DNA from: Paludibacterium denitrificans
GTDB lineage: Bacteria > Pseudomonadota > Gammaproteobacteria > Burkholderiales > Chromobacteriaceae
NCBI RefSeq assembly: GCF_009707705.1
Contig: NZ_WLYX01000001.1
Location: 2,666,001 to 2,730,000 of the forward strand
Reading direction: 5' to 3'
DNA: 64,000 bases
The notes below the pieces were generated by a model. That model was given only the letters and a program-made list of their open reading frames with translations. It had not been told where the DNA came from and searched no databases. Below, piece after piece: positions 32,115 through 46,447 of this stretch. How positions within the stretch are numbered: position 1 is the first letter of the stretch; each line of letters begins with the position of its first letter. The translations under genes were made by a program, and so were the position numbers.

Positions 32115-32993
32115 ATGCAGCATGACAACCATACCTCAGCCGTGACGGCGCGCTGGCGTCTGCAACTGGGTTCGGCCTGGATGCTGGTGGCAGCCGTCTT
32201 CTTTGCCTTGATGGGGTTTTTCGTCAAGCTCGGCGCTCATGATTTTTCCTCCACCGAGCTGGTGTTCTGGCGTACCTTGCTCGGCGTGCTCACGCTGGGC
32301 GGGGCGGCGCTCGTGCGTGGCGAGAAATTTGTGACGCCGCATTGGCGCTATCACGTCCAGCGTGGCTTGATCGGCTATGTGTCGTTGCTGCTTTATTTCT
32401 ATGCCATTGCCCATTTGCCGCTTTCAACCGCCGTCACGCTCAATTACACCTCGCCGATGTTTCTGGCGCTGCTATCCGTTTTCCTGTTGCGCGAAACCCT
32501 GCCTGCGCGTGCGCTGCTCGCCTTGGTGCTAGGTTTTGGTGGCGTTGTGCTGTTGCTACGGCCCACGCTTTCTGGCGATACCGGCAGGCGGGCCTGATGG
32601 GCGTGGGCTCTGGTGTGTTGGCTAAGCTGGTCCTATTTGCATGTGCGCGAGCTGGGGCGTCTGGGTGAGCCGGAATGGCGCGTGGTGTTTTTCTTTGCGC
32701 TGATTTCCACGCTGGGTGGTGCGTTGCTGGTCGGGCTGGAAGGCTGGCACCCGCTGACATGGCAAAACGTCTGGCCGCTGCTGGGGCTGGGCGTTACCGC
32801 CACGCTGGCGCAATTGGCCATGACCCACGCTTACAAGGTTGGCCGAAAACTGTTGGTCGCCAACCTGTCTTATCTGACCGTGGTATTCTCCACCTTGCTG
32901 GGTGTGCTGGTGTGGGGTGACCGCCTGACGCTGGATGCCATACTGGCTACGCTATTGATCGTGGTCAGCGGCATGTTGGCCAGCCGCCGTTAA
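32115..32993 (+). CDS. EamA/DMT-family transporter, copy 2
   Basis: Paralogue of the preceding gene, starting four bases after its stop. Shared segments include FALMGFFVKLGAHDFSSTEL, LPLSTAVTLNYTSPMFLALL and LSYLTVVFSTLLGVLVWGDR. Two CTGG breaks: about 32582 (ATACCGGCAG for ATACCTGGCAG) and 32621-32627 (GCTAAGC for GCTGGC, giving VLAGWSYLHVRELG). About 292 residues after repair. An exact 12-mer repeat at 32837-32848 encodes VGRKL. Confidence 0.85.
32837..32848 (+). repeat. 12-mer repeat GGTTGGCCGAAA, inside DMT copy 2
   Basis: Exact copy. Confidence 0.8.
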
Positions 32994-33040
32994 AATCAAA
33001 ACAACCGTCCCTGAATACATTAACTCCGAGGAGCACTGGC

Positions 33041-33394
33041 ATGATTTCCATTCGCGAACAAAACTACGGCCTGGATGTGGCGCTTTTCAACGAATTCTCC
33101 CGGCCGATTTCAAGCTGTTCGAACAAGCCTTGCTCAAGCGCGTGGAAGAGCAGGGCACGCCGAATGTGCTGCTGGACCTGTCGGAACTCAAGGACTTCAC
33201 CCTCGACATGGCCATGGAACAAGTCAAATTTGTCCGTGCACATGAAAAAGACTTCGGCCGCGTCGCCATTATTGTCGATGATGTCTGGATCAAGCTGGCC
33301 GCCCATATCGCCGGGTTGCTGTCGCCCTTCGTTGAATACTTCGACAACGCGGATGCCGCGCAAGCCCTGGCTGAACAACGCTGCGGCCGTTTGA
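33041..33394 (+). CDS. SpoIIAA-like / STAS-type protein (DUF3478)
   Basis: About 118-residue cytoplasmic protein. The start MISIREQNYGLDVALFNEF, then (after repair) LADFKLFEQALLKRVEEQG, the DLSELKDFTLDMAMEQVKF stretch and GRVAIIVDDVWIKLAAHIAG match SpoIIAA-like DUF3478 proteins. GAGGAG ribosome site. One clear CTGG break near 33103 (TCCCGGCC for TCCCTGGCC). The exact C-terminus is unsure because CGCTGCGGCC at 33379-33388 looks like a further break; the TGA at 33392-33394 is my best guess, leaving room for tex. Role unknown. Confidence 0.7.
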   Translation: MISIREQNYGLDVALFNEFSRPISSCSNKPCSSAWKSRARRMCCWTCRNSRTSPSTWPWNKSNLSVHMKKTSAASPLLSMMSGSSWPPISPGCCRPSLNTSTTRMPRKPWLNNAAAV

Positions 33395-33454
33395 TTTTCG
33401 GGCGGATGGCGCTACAGTATCGGCTTTTTTGCGCCACTCGAAAGCAAACCGCCG

Positions 33455-35762
33455 ATGTTGAAAAGCATTGCCAGCCGCCCGGCGGCCGAACTGAATGTCC
33501 GTGAAGCCCGGTGGCCGCCACGATCGACCTGATCGATGGTGGCGCCACCGTGCCGTTTATCGCGCGTTACCGCAAAGAAGTGACCGGTGGGCTGGATGAC
33601 ACCCAGCTGCGCACGTTGGCCGAACGTCTGATCTACCTGCGAGAGCTGGACGAACGTCGCACCGCCATTCTCAAAAGCATTACCGAGCAAGACAAGCTCA
33701 CTCCCGAGCTGGAAGCCGCGCTCTACGCCGCGGACAACAAAACCACGCTCGAAGACCTTTACCTGCCATACAAACCCAAGCGCCGAACCAAAGCCCAGAT
33801 CGCCCGCGAAGCTCTACGGAGCCACTGGCCGACAGCTTGCTGGCTGACCCCAACCAGATTCCGGAACAGGTCGCCGTTGCTTATGTGGATAGCGCCAAGG
33901 GTATTGCCGACAGCAAGGCGGCACTGGATGGCGCCCGTGCCATTCTGATTGAGCGCTTTGCCGAAGATGCTGAACTTCTCGGGCAGCTGCGTGAAAAACT
34001 GTGGAATGAGGGCGAACTGGTTGCCAGTGTCGTTGCTGGCAAGGAAGAAGTCGGTGCCAAATTTGCCGATTACTTCCAGCACCGCGAGCCGATTCGCCAG
34101 ACGCCATCGCATCGTGCCCGGCACTGCTGCGCGGTCGCAACGAAGGCGTACTCAATCTGGCCCTCAAATATCAGCCCGACGAGACCCCGATTACCGAGCG
34201 TTCCGCTTATGAACAACAGATTGCCGCGCATTTTGGCTTGCACGATGCAGGGCGTGGCGCCGACAAGTGGTTGCTGGATAGCGTGCGCCTGACCTGGCGT
34301 GCCAAGATATTCCTGTCACTCGAGCTGGAGCTGGTGTCGCGCCTGAAAGAAGCCGCTGACGCTGAAGCCATCAAAGTCTTTTCGGCCAACCTGCACGACT
34401 TGCTGTTGGCGGCACCGGCTAACCAACGCGCCACCACGGGGCTTGATCCCGGCCTGCGTACCGGCGTCAAGGTGGCCGTGGTGGATGGCACGGGCAAACT
34501 TCTGGACACCGCCACCATCTACCCGCACGAACCTCGGCGCGAATGGGATAAATCCATCGCCATTCTCGGCGTGCTGTGCAGCAAGCATAACGTCGACCTG
34601 ATCTCCATCGGCAATGGCACCGCCAGCCGGGAAACCGACAAGCTGGCGCAAGACCTGATCAAGGCCTACCCGCAACTGGGCATGACCAAGATTGTGGTAT
34701 CCGAAGCAGGGGCCTCGGTGTACTCCGCCTCTGAATTGGCCGCCAAGGAATTCCCTGATCTGGACGTCAGCTTGCGTGGCGCGGTCTCCATTGCCCGCCG
34801 CTTGCAAGACCCGTTGGCTGAACTGGTCAAGATTGATCCCAAATCAATTGGCGTGGGCCAATACCAGCACGACGTCAACCAGAGTCAGCTGGCACGGGCG
34901 CTTGATGCCGTTGTGGAGGATTGCGTCAACGCGGTCGGTGTCGACGTCAATACTGCATCCGTACCGCTGCTGGCGCGTATTTCCGGCCTGAATGTTACGC
35001 TTGCCAGCAATATCGTTGGCTATCGCGACCAGAACGGCGCCTTCCGTGATCGCAAACAACTGCTCAAGGTTCCGCGCCTCGGCGAAAAAACCTTTGAGCA
35101 AGCGGCCGGTTTCCTGCGCATCCGTGATGGTGACAATCCGCTGGATGCCTCCTCCGTGCACCCGGAAGCTTATCCGGTGGTGGAGAAAATCCTCGCCCAG
35201 ACCAAACGCGAAATGGTTTCCGTGATTGGTGACTCCGCTTTTCTCAAAAACCTGCGTGCCACCGATTACACCGACGAGCGCTTCGGTTTGCCAACCGTAA
35301 TGGACATCCTCAAGGAACTGGATAAACCCGGTCGCGACCCGCGGCCAGAATTCAAGACCGCAACGTTCCAGGACGGCGTAGAAGAGATCAAGGATCTGCA
35401 GCCGGGCATGGTGCTGGAGGGCGTCGTCACCAACGTGGCCAACTTTGGTGCTTTTGTCGATATTGGCGTGCATCAGGACGGCCTGGTCCATATCTCCGCG
35501 TTGTCGAACAAATTCATCGACGACCCGCGCAAAGTCGTCAAGGCTGGCGATGTCGTCAAGGTCAAAGTGCTGGAAGTGGATGTCAAGCGCAAGCGCATCG
35601 CCCTGACCATGCGTCTGGATGATGAAGTGGGTGCTGTCACGCGATCTGGCTACGGCTTAGCCAGTGGCAGATAACCGCCCACGTGATAAATCACGGACAG
35701 CGTCACAACCCGCGGGTGACACCGCCATGGCAGCAGCGTTCGCCAAATTGCGTAAAAACTAA
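33455..35762 (+). CDS. tex: Tex-family transcription accessory / RNA-binding protein
   Basis: Essential-type RNA-binding protein with YqgF-like, HhH and S1 domains. ATG 33455 gives [18 protein letters not shown]; the core has [20 protein letters not shown], then [15 protein letters not shown], the HhH region ([20 protein letters not shown]), and the S1 domain ([20 protein letters not shown]). Breaks: about 33511 (GCCCGGTGG for GCCCTGGTGG), about 33812-33820 (GCTCTACGG in the REAGLEPLAD segment), about 34118 (GCCCGGCA for GCCCTGGCA) and 35655-35661 (GCTTAGC for GCTGGC). Tail ends [11 protein letters not shown]. An exact 12-mer repeat is at 34380-34391. Confidence 0.92.
34380..34391 (-). repeat. 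12-mer repeat GGTTGGCCGAAA, inside tex
   Basis: Exact copy, read as FSANLH. Confidence 0.8.
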
Positions 35763-35784
35763 AGCCCAGAGTTTGTGTTTGTGT

Positions 35785-35814
35785 AAAAAGGTTGGCTTCA
35801 GCCAACCTTTTTTG
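35785..35814 (+). terminator. Intrinsic terminator after tex
   Basis: AAAAAGGTTGGC - TTCA - GCCAACCTTTTTT. The stem uses GGTTGGC, the first seven bases of the 12-mer repeat, as an inverted pair. Confidence 0.9.
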
Positions 35815-36018
35815 TTGTTCTGCGGGCGTGTAAGGCGGCTAGAGGGGAATTAACGCAGCCCCAGACGCTGCTGGCGAAGATGGCGCGTCGAGCAGGGCGG
35901 TGGCCTAGGGGGAAAAGTCTGCAAAAACCCGGCTGTAATAAGGCGTTCAGGAACAGCGGGTTGTGGGGGATTTGGGTGGGTTTTGGGCGGAAAGAGTCAG
36001 GAAAGGGCGCAGAAAGTG

Positions 36019-36047
36019 TTGACGGGTGTGGCCGGGGTGGGTATAGT
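36019..36047 (+). promoter_or_regulatory. rRNA operon promoter
   Basis: TTGACG at 36019-36024 and TATAGT at 36042-36047 with a 17-base spacer, about 170 bases before the 16S gene, followed by a GC-rich discriminator. The remaining gap 35815-36018 holds no gene and may include upstream promoter elements. Confidence 0.8.
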
Positions 36048-36093
36048 TCGCCTCCTCAGCTGACGACGCAACGGAAACGAAGCGGTTGGCACC

Positions 36094-36104
36094 GATCTTT
36101 AACA
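36094..36104 (+). promoter_or_regulatory. boxA-like antitermination site, 16S leader
   Basis: GATCTTTAACA, matching the rRNA boxA (target of NusB/S10). The nusB gene is at 63130 in this window. Confidence 0.65.
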
Positions 36105-36220
36105 GAAAGAATAACCGATAGGTGTGAGTGCTTGGTAGAAGCCAACACTTGCACTGCAAGAGACAGAAATACTTGTTTTATTTCTTTGATCTTGCGTGCC
36201 AGAAATTTGCTAAGAGATTG

Positions 36221-37760
<1,540 letters not shown>

Positions 37761-37854
37761 GAGAAAGGCGGAAGCCGAGTACTCACAACCTATCGGTTGT
37801 TCTGGAAGTTAAGGGCATGGAGTTTTGCTGCGAGGCGAGACGCCATCGTCAACT

Positions 37855-37931
37855 GGGTTTGTAGCTCAGCTGGTTAGAGCACCGTCTTGATAAGGCGGGG
37901 GTCGTTGGTTCGAGTCCAACCAGACCCACCA
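37855..37931 (+). tRNA. tRNA-Ile (GAT anticodon)
   Basis: 77 bases with encoded CCA. Anticodon loop CTTGATAAG, D loop AGCTCAGCTGGTTAGAGC, T arm GGTTCGAGTCC; acceptor GGGTTTG pairs with CAGACCC (one G-U). Confidence 0.97.
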
Positions 37932-37942
37932 TTTGACCTGTT

Positions 37943-38018
37943 GGGGGATTAGCTCAGTTGGGAGAGCACCTGCTTTGCAAGCAGGGGGTCGTCGGTTCGA
38001 TCCCGTCATCCTCCACCA
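37943..38018 (+). tRNA. tRNA-Ala (TGC anticodon)
   Basis: 76 bases with CCA. Anticodon loop CTTTGCAAG, T arm GGTTCGATCCC, acceptor GGGGGAT / ATCCTCC. The usual 16S-23S spacer pair with tRNA-Ile. Confidence 0.97.
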
Positions 38019-38095
38019 CTCAGCCCAAACAAAAGCGCATCGTCGAGAGGCGGTGAATTTTTGTTTGCGTTGACAGACCGCAAGGTCGCACGCCC

Positions 38096-38108
38096 GATCT
38101 TTAACAAA
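38096..38108 (+). promoter_or_regulatory. boxA-like site before 23S
   Basis: GATCTTTAACAAA in the spacer between tRNA-Ala and 23S; second antitermination element of the operon. Confidence 0.6.
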
Positions 38109-38289
38109 CTGAAGAAGCCGAATTAACAAGACGGCAAGAAGGAAAACGGAGTTAATTCTTCGTTGGAAAGCTTGTCGACTTTGGGTAATTTGATTGTATC
38201 GATGTCATGTCGCCATATCAAAAGGGGCGGTGTGGCATGTCGCACAAACACAGCCTGTTGTGGAAGTAACCGGGTTACTGAAATGATAG

Positions 38290-41178
<2,889 letters not shown>

Positions 41179-41305
41179 ATCATTTGAGTGGCTTGGGAAA
41201 CCGAGCTGGCTGTAAATGTGCGACGTGCAATCAATTACCGAAATCATAAGTTAATTCAGGGTTGAGAGATCAACCCAAGGCTTCTTACAGTTTGTTGACA
41301 GTTTA

Positions 41306-41422
41306 TGTCTGGTGGCCATAGCGAGGTGGTCCCACGCCTTCCCATCCCGAACAGGACCGTGAAACGCCTTAGCGCCGATGATAGTGTGGCATTCGCCATG
41401 TGAAAGTAGGACACCGCCAGAC
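41306..41422 (+). rRNA. rrf: 5S ribosomal RNA
   Basis: About 116 bases: GTCTGGTGGCCATAGCGAGG at the 5' end pairs with CCGCCAGAC at the 3' end; loop segment TCCCATCCCGAACAGGACCG is typical of the order. Confidence 0.93.
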
Positions 41423-41431
41423 TCCCCTTAC

Positions 41432-41461
41432 GAAGCCCAGCTCAATCAGCTGGGCTTCTTG
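41432..41461 (+). terminator. Intrinsic terminator of the rRNA operon
   Basis: GAAGCCCAGCT - CAATC - AGCTGGGCTTC followed by TT. Only a short T run, but the stem is perfect. The gap 41462-41649 shows nothing else. Confidence 0.8.
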
Positions 41462-41649
41462 CATTTCACACCGGCCACCGCGCCTTCTCCTCTGGCTCCA
41501 TGGCCGGGCCGCGCCTTGGCGTCCCCGGCTCCGCATCCTGTCCTGTCTTAATCCGTGAATAAGCGTAGCTTGCTGTTACAGCATCAGGTTGGGACGTTTC
41601 TAGTCGCTGTGTGTTCCGCTTGGCGACGGTGCCTATTTTCTGTCAGGCA

Positions 41650-42647
41650 TTAGTCGTTAGGGGTGAGTAAGGCCGAAAGATTTAATCCTTGAGTGCAGTG
41701 ATGAGGATAGTCGCTAAATGTCAGTGTTAGTTGATCGGGGGCGGCTTGATAGCTTGCCGGAAATCCAAGCGGTAGCGTGGTTTTGTGATGTGTGTGTCCA
41801 AATGGGATGCCGGTAAAAACAGGGATTTTGCATATTTGCCGGATCTCTGCGATGACGGTTGCTAAGGTGTAGTTGGAGTCGTAGGCATCGGTCATGTTGC
41901 CAGTGCCAAAATCGCCCATGAATATGGCTTTTTGCTGGCCCAATACGCCGGATAGATATAGTTGCTGCAGCATGCGCTCAATGCGATAGGGTTGTTCGCC
42001 CACATCTTCTAAAAAGAGTAACCCACCCTTGATGTCGGGGAAGTATGGGCTGCCCAATAAGCTGCAGAGTACGCTGAGGTTCCCTCCCCAGAACAGTCCT
42101 TCGCCTTGCCCTTCGTCTACTTGTTGGCTGTTGCAAGATAACGTCCAGCTTGCTTGTGTAGTGACGCCGATGAAGTGTTCCTGTGTGTAATGGCTAGGTT
42201 GGCGGCAGCCAAAGTCTCCATACACCATCGGCCCGGCAAAGCTGCCAAGTTGCCCTTGTGCCAGTAGCGCCAGTTGAATGGCGGTGAAATCGCTATAACC
42301 GATGATCTGAGTGCCTGCTTCGCGTAAGAGCGGGCAGAGTCGCGCATAGTCCAGTTGCGGTAGCAGCCGTACGGCGCCATATCCGCCACGCCCGGCGAGT
42401 ATTTTGCCGGGAATGTCTTGGTGGGCAATTAATTGGTTGAGATCGTTTAGTCGTTCGGCGTCAGTGCTTAAGCAAACCGTTGATAGCGGCGCCGGGTGGC
42501 ATGAGTATTGGTGAGATGAAATCCTGCCTGTTGCAGTCGTTCCAGCCCGCGTTCTGTTTGCGCCACATCGGGCAATTGGCCGGAGCAGGCCACGATGTGA
42601 ATGGTTTGCGCACAAGTCGAGGGGGAAGATGCGTTTTGAAGAGTCAT
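41650..42647 (-). CDS. ldcA: LD-carboxypeptidase LdcA (peptidase S66 family)
   Basis: Removes the terminal D-Ala from tetrapeptides in murein recycling; fits functionally with nagZ in this window. About 332 residues from ATG 42647 (MTLQNASSPSTCAQTIHIVA). The break at 42466-42473 (GCTTAAGC for GCTGGC) restores QRFAGTDAERLNDLNQLI, the family motif. The catalytic segments are AGRGGYGAVRLLPQLDY, GYSDFTAIQLALL, FWGGNLSVLCSLLGS, FLEDVGEQPYRIERML, and HTHHKTTLPLG with the catalytic His near the end. Isolated gene. Confidence 0.9.
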
Positions 42648-42930
42648 CTGCTATTGGGCTTTGGTGATTGCTTGGTGAGGGAATGTCGGCCTCATGATAG
42701 CCCGAGTAGGTTGTGCAGAATAGGGTTGTGCTCTTTTGTCTGTGGGTGTGTCAGGTGCTACGGGGTGAGTTACTTTATTGCTCTTTGGACTAATTTGTGA
42801 ATTAGATAGTGCATATTGATATATCTAATCGGTTTTGAAGAGTTGCCTCGGCTTAGGTACATTGCACTCAAGCACACATAGACCGAGAACCGGTGATACC
42901 GGTTTGGCTGGCAAGGAAGACAGGCATACG
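42648..42930. promoter_or_regulatory. Divergent region ldcA / cysD, cysD leader
   Basis: About 280 bases without a gene, moderately AT-rich near 42770-42830 (promoter for cysDN expected here). A GCTTAGG lies at about 42850-42856 in the leader, similar in form to the broken CTGG sites; a GAACCGGTGATACCGGTTT hairpin precedes the cysD start. Confidence 0.4.
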
Positions 42931-43857
42931 ATGAAAATCAGTCAACAGAGGCTGACTCACCTCAAGCAGTTGGAAGCAGAGTCGATTCATATCATCCGTG
43001 AAGTGGCGGCCGAATTTGAAAATCCGGTGATGCTGTATTCCATTGGTAAAGACTCTGCCGTGATGTTGCACCTGGCTCAGAAGGCCTTTGCGCCGGGCAA
43101 GCCGCCGTTTCCGCTCATGCACGTCGATACCACGTGGAAATTCAAGGAAATGATTGAACTGCGTGACAAGCAAGCGCGTGAGTATGGCTGGGATTTGATC
43201 GTTCACGTCAATGAAGAAGGTGTGAAAGCCGGTATCAACCCGTTTACCGTAAGCAGCGCCAAGCATACCGATGTGATGAAAACGCAGGGCCTGAAACAGG
43301 CGCTGGACAAGTACAAGTTTGATGCGGCATTTGGCGGTGCGCGTCGGGATGAAGAGAAATCCCGGGCCAAGGAGCGTGTGTATTCCTTCCGCGACAAGAA
43401 CCACCGCTGGGACCCGAAAAACCAGCGACCGGAACTCTGGAATATCTACAACAGCAAGATCGACAAGGGCGAGAGTATCCGCGTGTTTCCGTTGTCCAAC
43501 TGGACCGAACTGGACATCTGGCAATACATCTATCTGGAAAATATCGAAATCGTGCCGTTGTACTTTGCGGCCGAACGCCCGGTGATTGAGCGTGACGGTA
43601 CGTTGATCATGATCGACGATGATCGCATTCTGCAGTACCTCACCGATGAGGAAAAAGCCAGCATCCAGAACCGCCGTGTACGCTTCCGTACCACGGGCTG
43701 CTATCCGTTGACCGGAGCGGTGGAATCTACCGCCACCACCTTGCCGGAAGTGATTCAGGAAATGTTGTTGACCAAGACTTCCGAACGTCAGGGACGGGTA
43801 ATCGACCATGATTCTTCCGGGTCGATGGAGAAGAAGAAAATGGAAGGCTACTTCTGA
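42931..43857 (+). CDS. cysD: Sulfate adenylyltransferase subunit 2 (CysD)
   Basis: Small catalytic subunit of ATP sulfurylase. 308 residues, intact. PP-loop [16 protein letters not shown], then [36 protein letters not shown], and the C-terminal [19 protein letters not shown] 42931 is chosen over upstream in-frame starts because the family begins with a short K-rich lead, here [20 protein letters not shown]. Forms a complex with CysN, encoded 72 bases downstream. Confidence 0.96.
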   Translation: MKISQQRLTHLKQLEAESIHIIREVAAEFENPVMLYSIGKDSAVMLHLAQKAFAPGKPPFPLMHVDTTWKFKEMIELRDKQAREYGWDLIVHVNEEGVKAGINPFTVSSAKHTDVMKTQGLKQALDKYKFDAAFGGARRDEEKSRAKERVYSFRDKNHRWDPKNQRPELWNIYNSKIDKGESIRVFPLSNWTELDIWQYIYLENIEIVPLYFAAERPVIERDGTLIMIDDDRILQYLTDEEKASIQNRRVRFRTTGCYPLTGAVESTATTLPEVIQEMLLTKTSERQGRVIDHDSSGSMEKKKMEGYF

Positions 43858-43858
43858 T

Positions 43859-43902
43859 TTTCGGCCAACCTTTGGGTCTGTAACGTATTAAGTTGGCCGA
43901 AT
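43859..43902. repeat. Inverted pair of the 12-mer repeat between cysD and cysN
   Basis: TTTCGGCCAACC at 43859-43870 (exact copy, minus) and GTTGGCCGAA at 43892-43901 (10/12, plus), about 21 bases apart. Together they can form a hairpin in the cysD-cysN spacer. Confidence 0.75.
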
Positions 43903-43929
43903 GCTACGGTCAGCAAGGAAGCTAGAACC

Positions 43930-45367
43930 ATGACACACCAGTCTGATCTGATTGCCAGTGATATTCTGGAATACCTCAAGCAGCATGAAAACAAAGACAT
44001 GCTGCGCTTCATCACCTGCGGCAATGTCGATGATGGCAAATCCACGCTGATTGGCCGCTTGTTGCACGACTCCAAGCTGATTTTTGAAGACCAGCTGGCG
44101 GCGATCGAGCGCGACTCCAAGAAGTTCAACACCACCGACCAGGAGATTGATCTGGCTTTGCTGGTGGATGGTTTGCAAGCCGAGCGCGAGCAGGGGATTA
44201 CCATTGACGTGGCGTATCGCTACTTCAATACCGAAAAACGCAAGTTCATCATTGCCGACTGCCCGGGGCATGAGCAGTACACGCGCAATATGGCTACCGG
44301 CGCTTCGACCAGTAATCTGGCCATCATCCTGATTGACGCCCGTTACGGGGTTCAGACCCAGACCCGCCGCCATAGCTACATTGTCAGCCTGCTGGGCATC
44401 AAGCATGTGATCGTAGCCGTCAACAAGATGGATCTGGTCGATTTCAGCGAAGAGGTTTTCAACCGTATTCGTGATGAGTACCTGCAATTTGCCGGACACT
44501 TGACCATTCCGGATATCCAGTTCGTGCCGATTTCTGCCTTGCGTGGCGATAATGTCGTCAATCGTAGCCAGAACGCCGCCCTGGTATGATGGCCCAACGC
44601 TGATGGAACGGCTCGAAAGCGTGGATGTGGCAGATGACGTGGCGCTGTCGGCCTTCCGGTTGCCGGTGCAGTATGTCAATCGTCCGAACCTCGACTTCCG
44701 CGGTTTTTGCGGCACCATCGTTGCTGGCGAAATCCATCCCGGCAACGACGTCGTGGTGTTGCCGTCTGGCAAGAAGAGCCGGGTAAAAGCGATTGTGACC
44801 TACGATGGTGACTTGGCTGCCGCCGGTGCAGGGCAGGCAATTACCCTTACGCTGGAAGACGAAATCGATATCTCGCGTGGCGACGTGATCGTGCGGGCAT
44901 CTGAGACTTGGCCCGCGGTATCGCGTGCTTTTGAAGCCCATGTGGTGTGGATGAATGAGGCACCGCTGGTGGTTGGCAAGGAATATGGTTTCAAGCTGGC
45001 CGGGAAGTATGTCACTGGCCGTGTCGCGAACATTGAGCACCGGATCAACGTCAATACCTTGGAAAAGCTCAATGTTAGCCAACTGGCGCTGAACGAAATC
45101 GGCCTGTGCCGTATCGAACTGAACGCACCGGTGGTCTTTGATGCATATACCCAGTGCCGCGGAACGGGGAGCTTCATCGTTATCGATCGTTTGAGCAATG
45201 CCACTTCGGCTGCCGGGATGATCGTGGCGTCTGCCGATAGTGAAGTACCGGAGGCGGTGGATGAGCTGGCACGATTGCGGGAGTTTGAAGTGGAGTTGAA
45301 CGCACTGGTGCGGCGTTATTTCCCGCACTGGGAGGCAAAAGACATTAGCGGCTTACTCAACCGCTGA
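43930..45367 (+). CDS. cysN: Sulfate adenylyltransferase subunit 1 (CysN)
   Basis: GTPase subunit of ATP sulfurylase. G1 in [21 protein letters not shown]2/G3 in [13 protein letters not shown] and [19 protein letters not shown]4 [11 protein letters not shown]; then two beta-barrel domains. The C-terminus ends DISGLLNR with no APS kinase (CysC) fusion. One CTGG break at about 44581 (GCCGCCCTGGTAT, one C too many), giving [20 protein letters not shown]. Together with the CysTWA importer and CysB this window holds much of assimilatory sulfate metabolism. Confidence 0.94.
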
Positions 45368-45380
45368 TGGATGTGGGAAT

Positions 45381-45412
45381 AAAAAAAGCCAGCGCGTGAC
45401 GCTGGCTTTTTT
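45381..45412. terminator. Bidirectional terminator cysN / CDF transporter
   Basis: AAAAAAAGCCAGCG - CGTGA - CGCTGGCTTTTTT. Strong stem with A and T runs, between convergent genes. Confidence 0.92.
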
Positions 45413-45421
45413 GTCGTTCAG

Positions 45422-45432
45422 GGTTGGCCGAA
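45422..45432 (+). repeat. Near copy (11/12) of the 12-mer repeat
   Basis: GGTTGGCCGAAT, immediately after the cysN terminator and abutting the CDF stop codon. Confidence 0.7.
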
Positions 45433-46428
45433 TCAGCTGCCATGATGGCCGTCATGCGCTTCCGCTGATGGCACATGATGGATTTCGACCGTGATATGTA
45501 CCAATTCTTCATGAATCGAGAGCGCCTGTTTGACGTGATCGGGCGTGAGCTGGCTGTCGTGCGTCACCACGCTGACAATACAGGCATAGTGTTCCTTGCC
45601 GACCCGCCAGACATGCAGATCGCTGATTGCCAGCGGCTGGTGCGGCCAATCCGCTTGCAAGACCTGACGGATTTCGTCGGTGACGGGCGCGTCCATCTCG
45701 CGATCCAGCAAGATACGTCCGGTATCCAGCAGCAGCCCTTTGGCCCAGATGCCGACCAGAATGGCGCCGACGACACCCATGATCGGGTCCAGCCAGTTCC
45801 ACTGATACAGTTTGCCGCCAAACAACGCCGCGATGGCCAGAACTGAAGTGGCGGCGTCCGCAACGACATGGATATAGGCGGATTTCAGGTTCAGGTCGTG
45901 GTGCTCGTGCCCATGTTGATGATGATCATGCCCATGTCCATGGTCGTGATGGCTGTGCCCGTGATCATGACTATGGTCGTGGCCAAGGATGCCAGCACAA
46001 ACCAGATTGACCACCAGCCCCAAAATGGCAATGGCAATGGCTTCATCAAAGTTGATGGTCTGCGGTTGCAGCAGGCGTTCTACCGAGCCTATCGCCATCA
46101 TCAGCGCTACACCAAGCAGGAACAGGGCGCTGGCAAACCCGCCCAGTATCTCGATTTTCCAGCTACCGAAAGCAAAGCGCGGATCGGCCGCATGTTTGCG
46201 GGCTGTGGCATACGCGTAGGCGGACAGCCCGATTGCGACGGCGTGCGAACTCATGTGCCAGCCATCGGCCAGCAATGCCATGGAGTTGAAACGCCAGCCC
46301 GCGACGATTTCGACCACCATCATGATCAGGGTGATCCACATCACCAGCCGGGTCTTGCGTTCGGCGGCCCGGCTGTCCTGACCGTAAACATGGCTATGGC
46401 GCAGTTGTTCAGCGCGTTGGGAAAGCAT
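45433..46428 (-). CDS. Cation diffusion facilitator (DmeF-like cobalt/nickel/zinc exporter)
   Basis: Metal/proton antiporter of 331 residues, intact. Six membrane helices; metal-site Asp/His in MALLADGWHMSSHAVAIGLS (HxxxD/DxxxH pair) and in SAYIHVVADAATSVLAIAAL. Between helices 4 and 5 is a loop of about 30 residues made almost only of His, Asp and Gly. The C-terminal cytoplasmic domain (DEIRQVLQADWPHQPLAISD, LHVWRVGKEHYACIV) is present. The His-rich loop and the domain order are typical of DmeF-like proteins; the metal itself is not readable. Confidence 0.9.
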   Translation of the reverse strand: MLSQRAEQLRHSHVYGQDSRAAERKTRLVMWITLIMMVVEIVAGWRFNSMALLADGWHMSSHAVAIGLSAYAYATARKHAADPRFAFGSWKIEILGGFASALFLLGVALMMAIGSVERLLQPQTINFDEAIAIAILGLVVNLVCAGILGHDHSHDHGHSHHDHGHGHDHHQHGHEHHDLNLKSAYIHVVADAATSVLAIAALFGGKLYQWNWLDPIMGVVGAILVGIWAKGLLLDTGRILLDREMDAPVTDEIRQVLQADWPHQPLAISDLHVWRVGKEHYACIVSVVTHDSQLTPDHVKQALSIHEELVHITVEIHHVPSAEAHDGHHGS

Positions 46429-46447
46429 GGTTTTTTCCTTGCTGGCG

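Noticed and set aside
1..35762. Massive pseudogenisation, as in a decaying symbiont genome
   Set aside because: Breaks are confined to CTGG-type sites, conserved residues are otherwise intact, and essential genes are hit. GC content, gene density and operon structure are those of a free-living genome.
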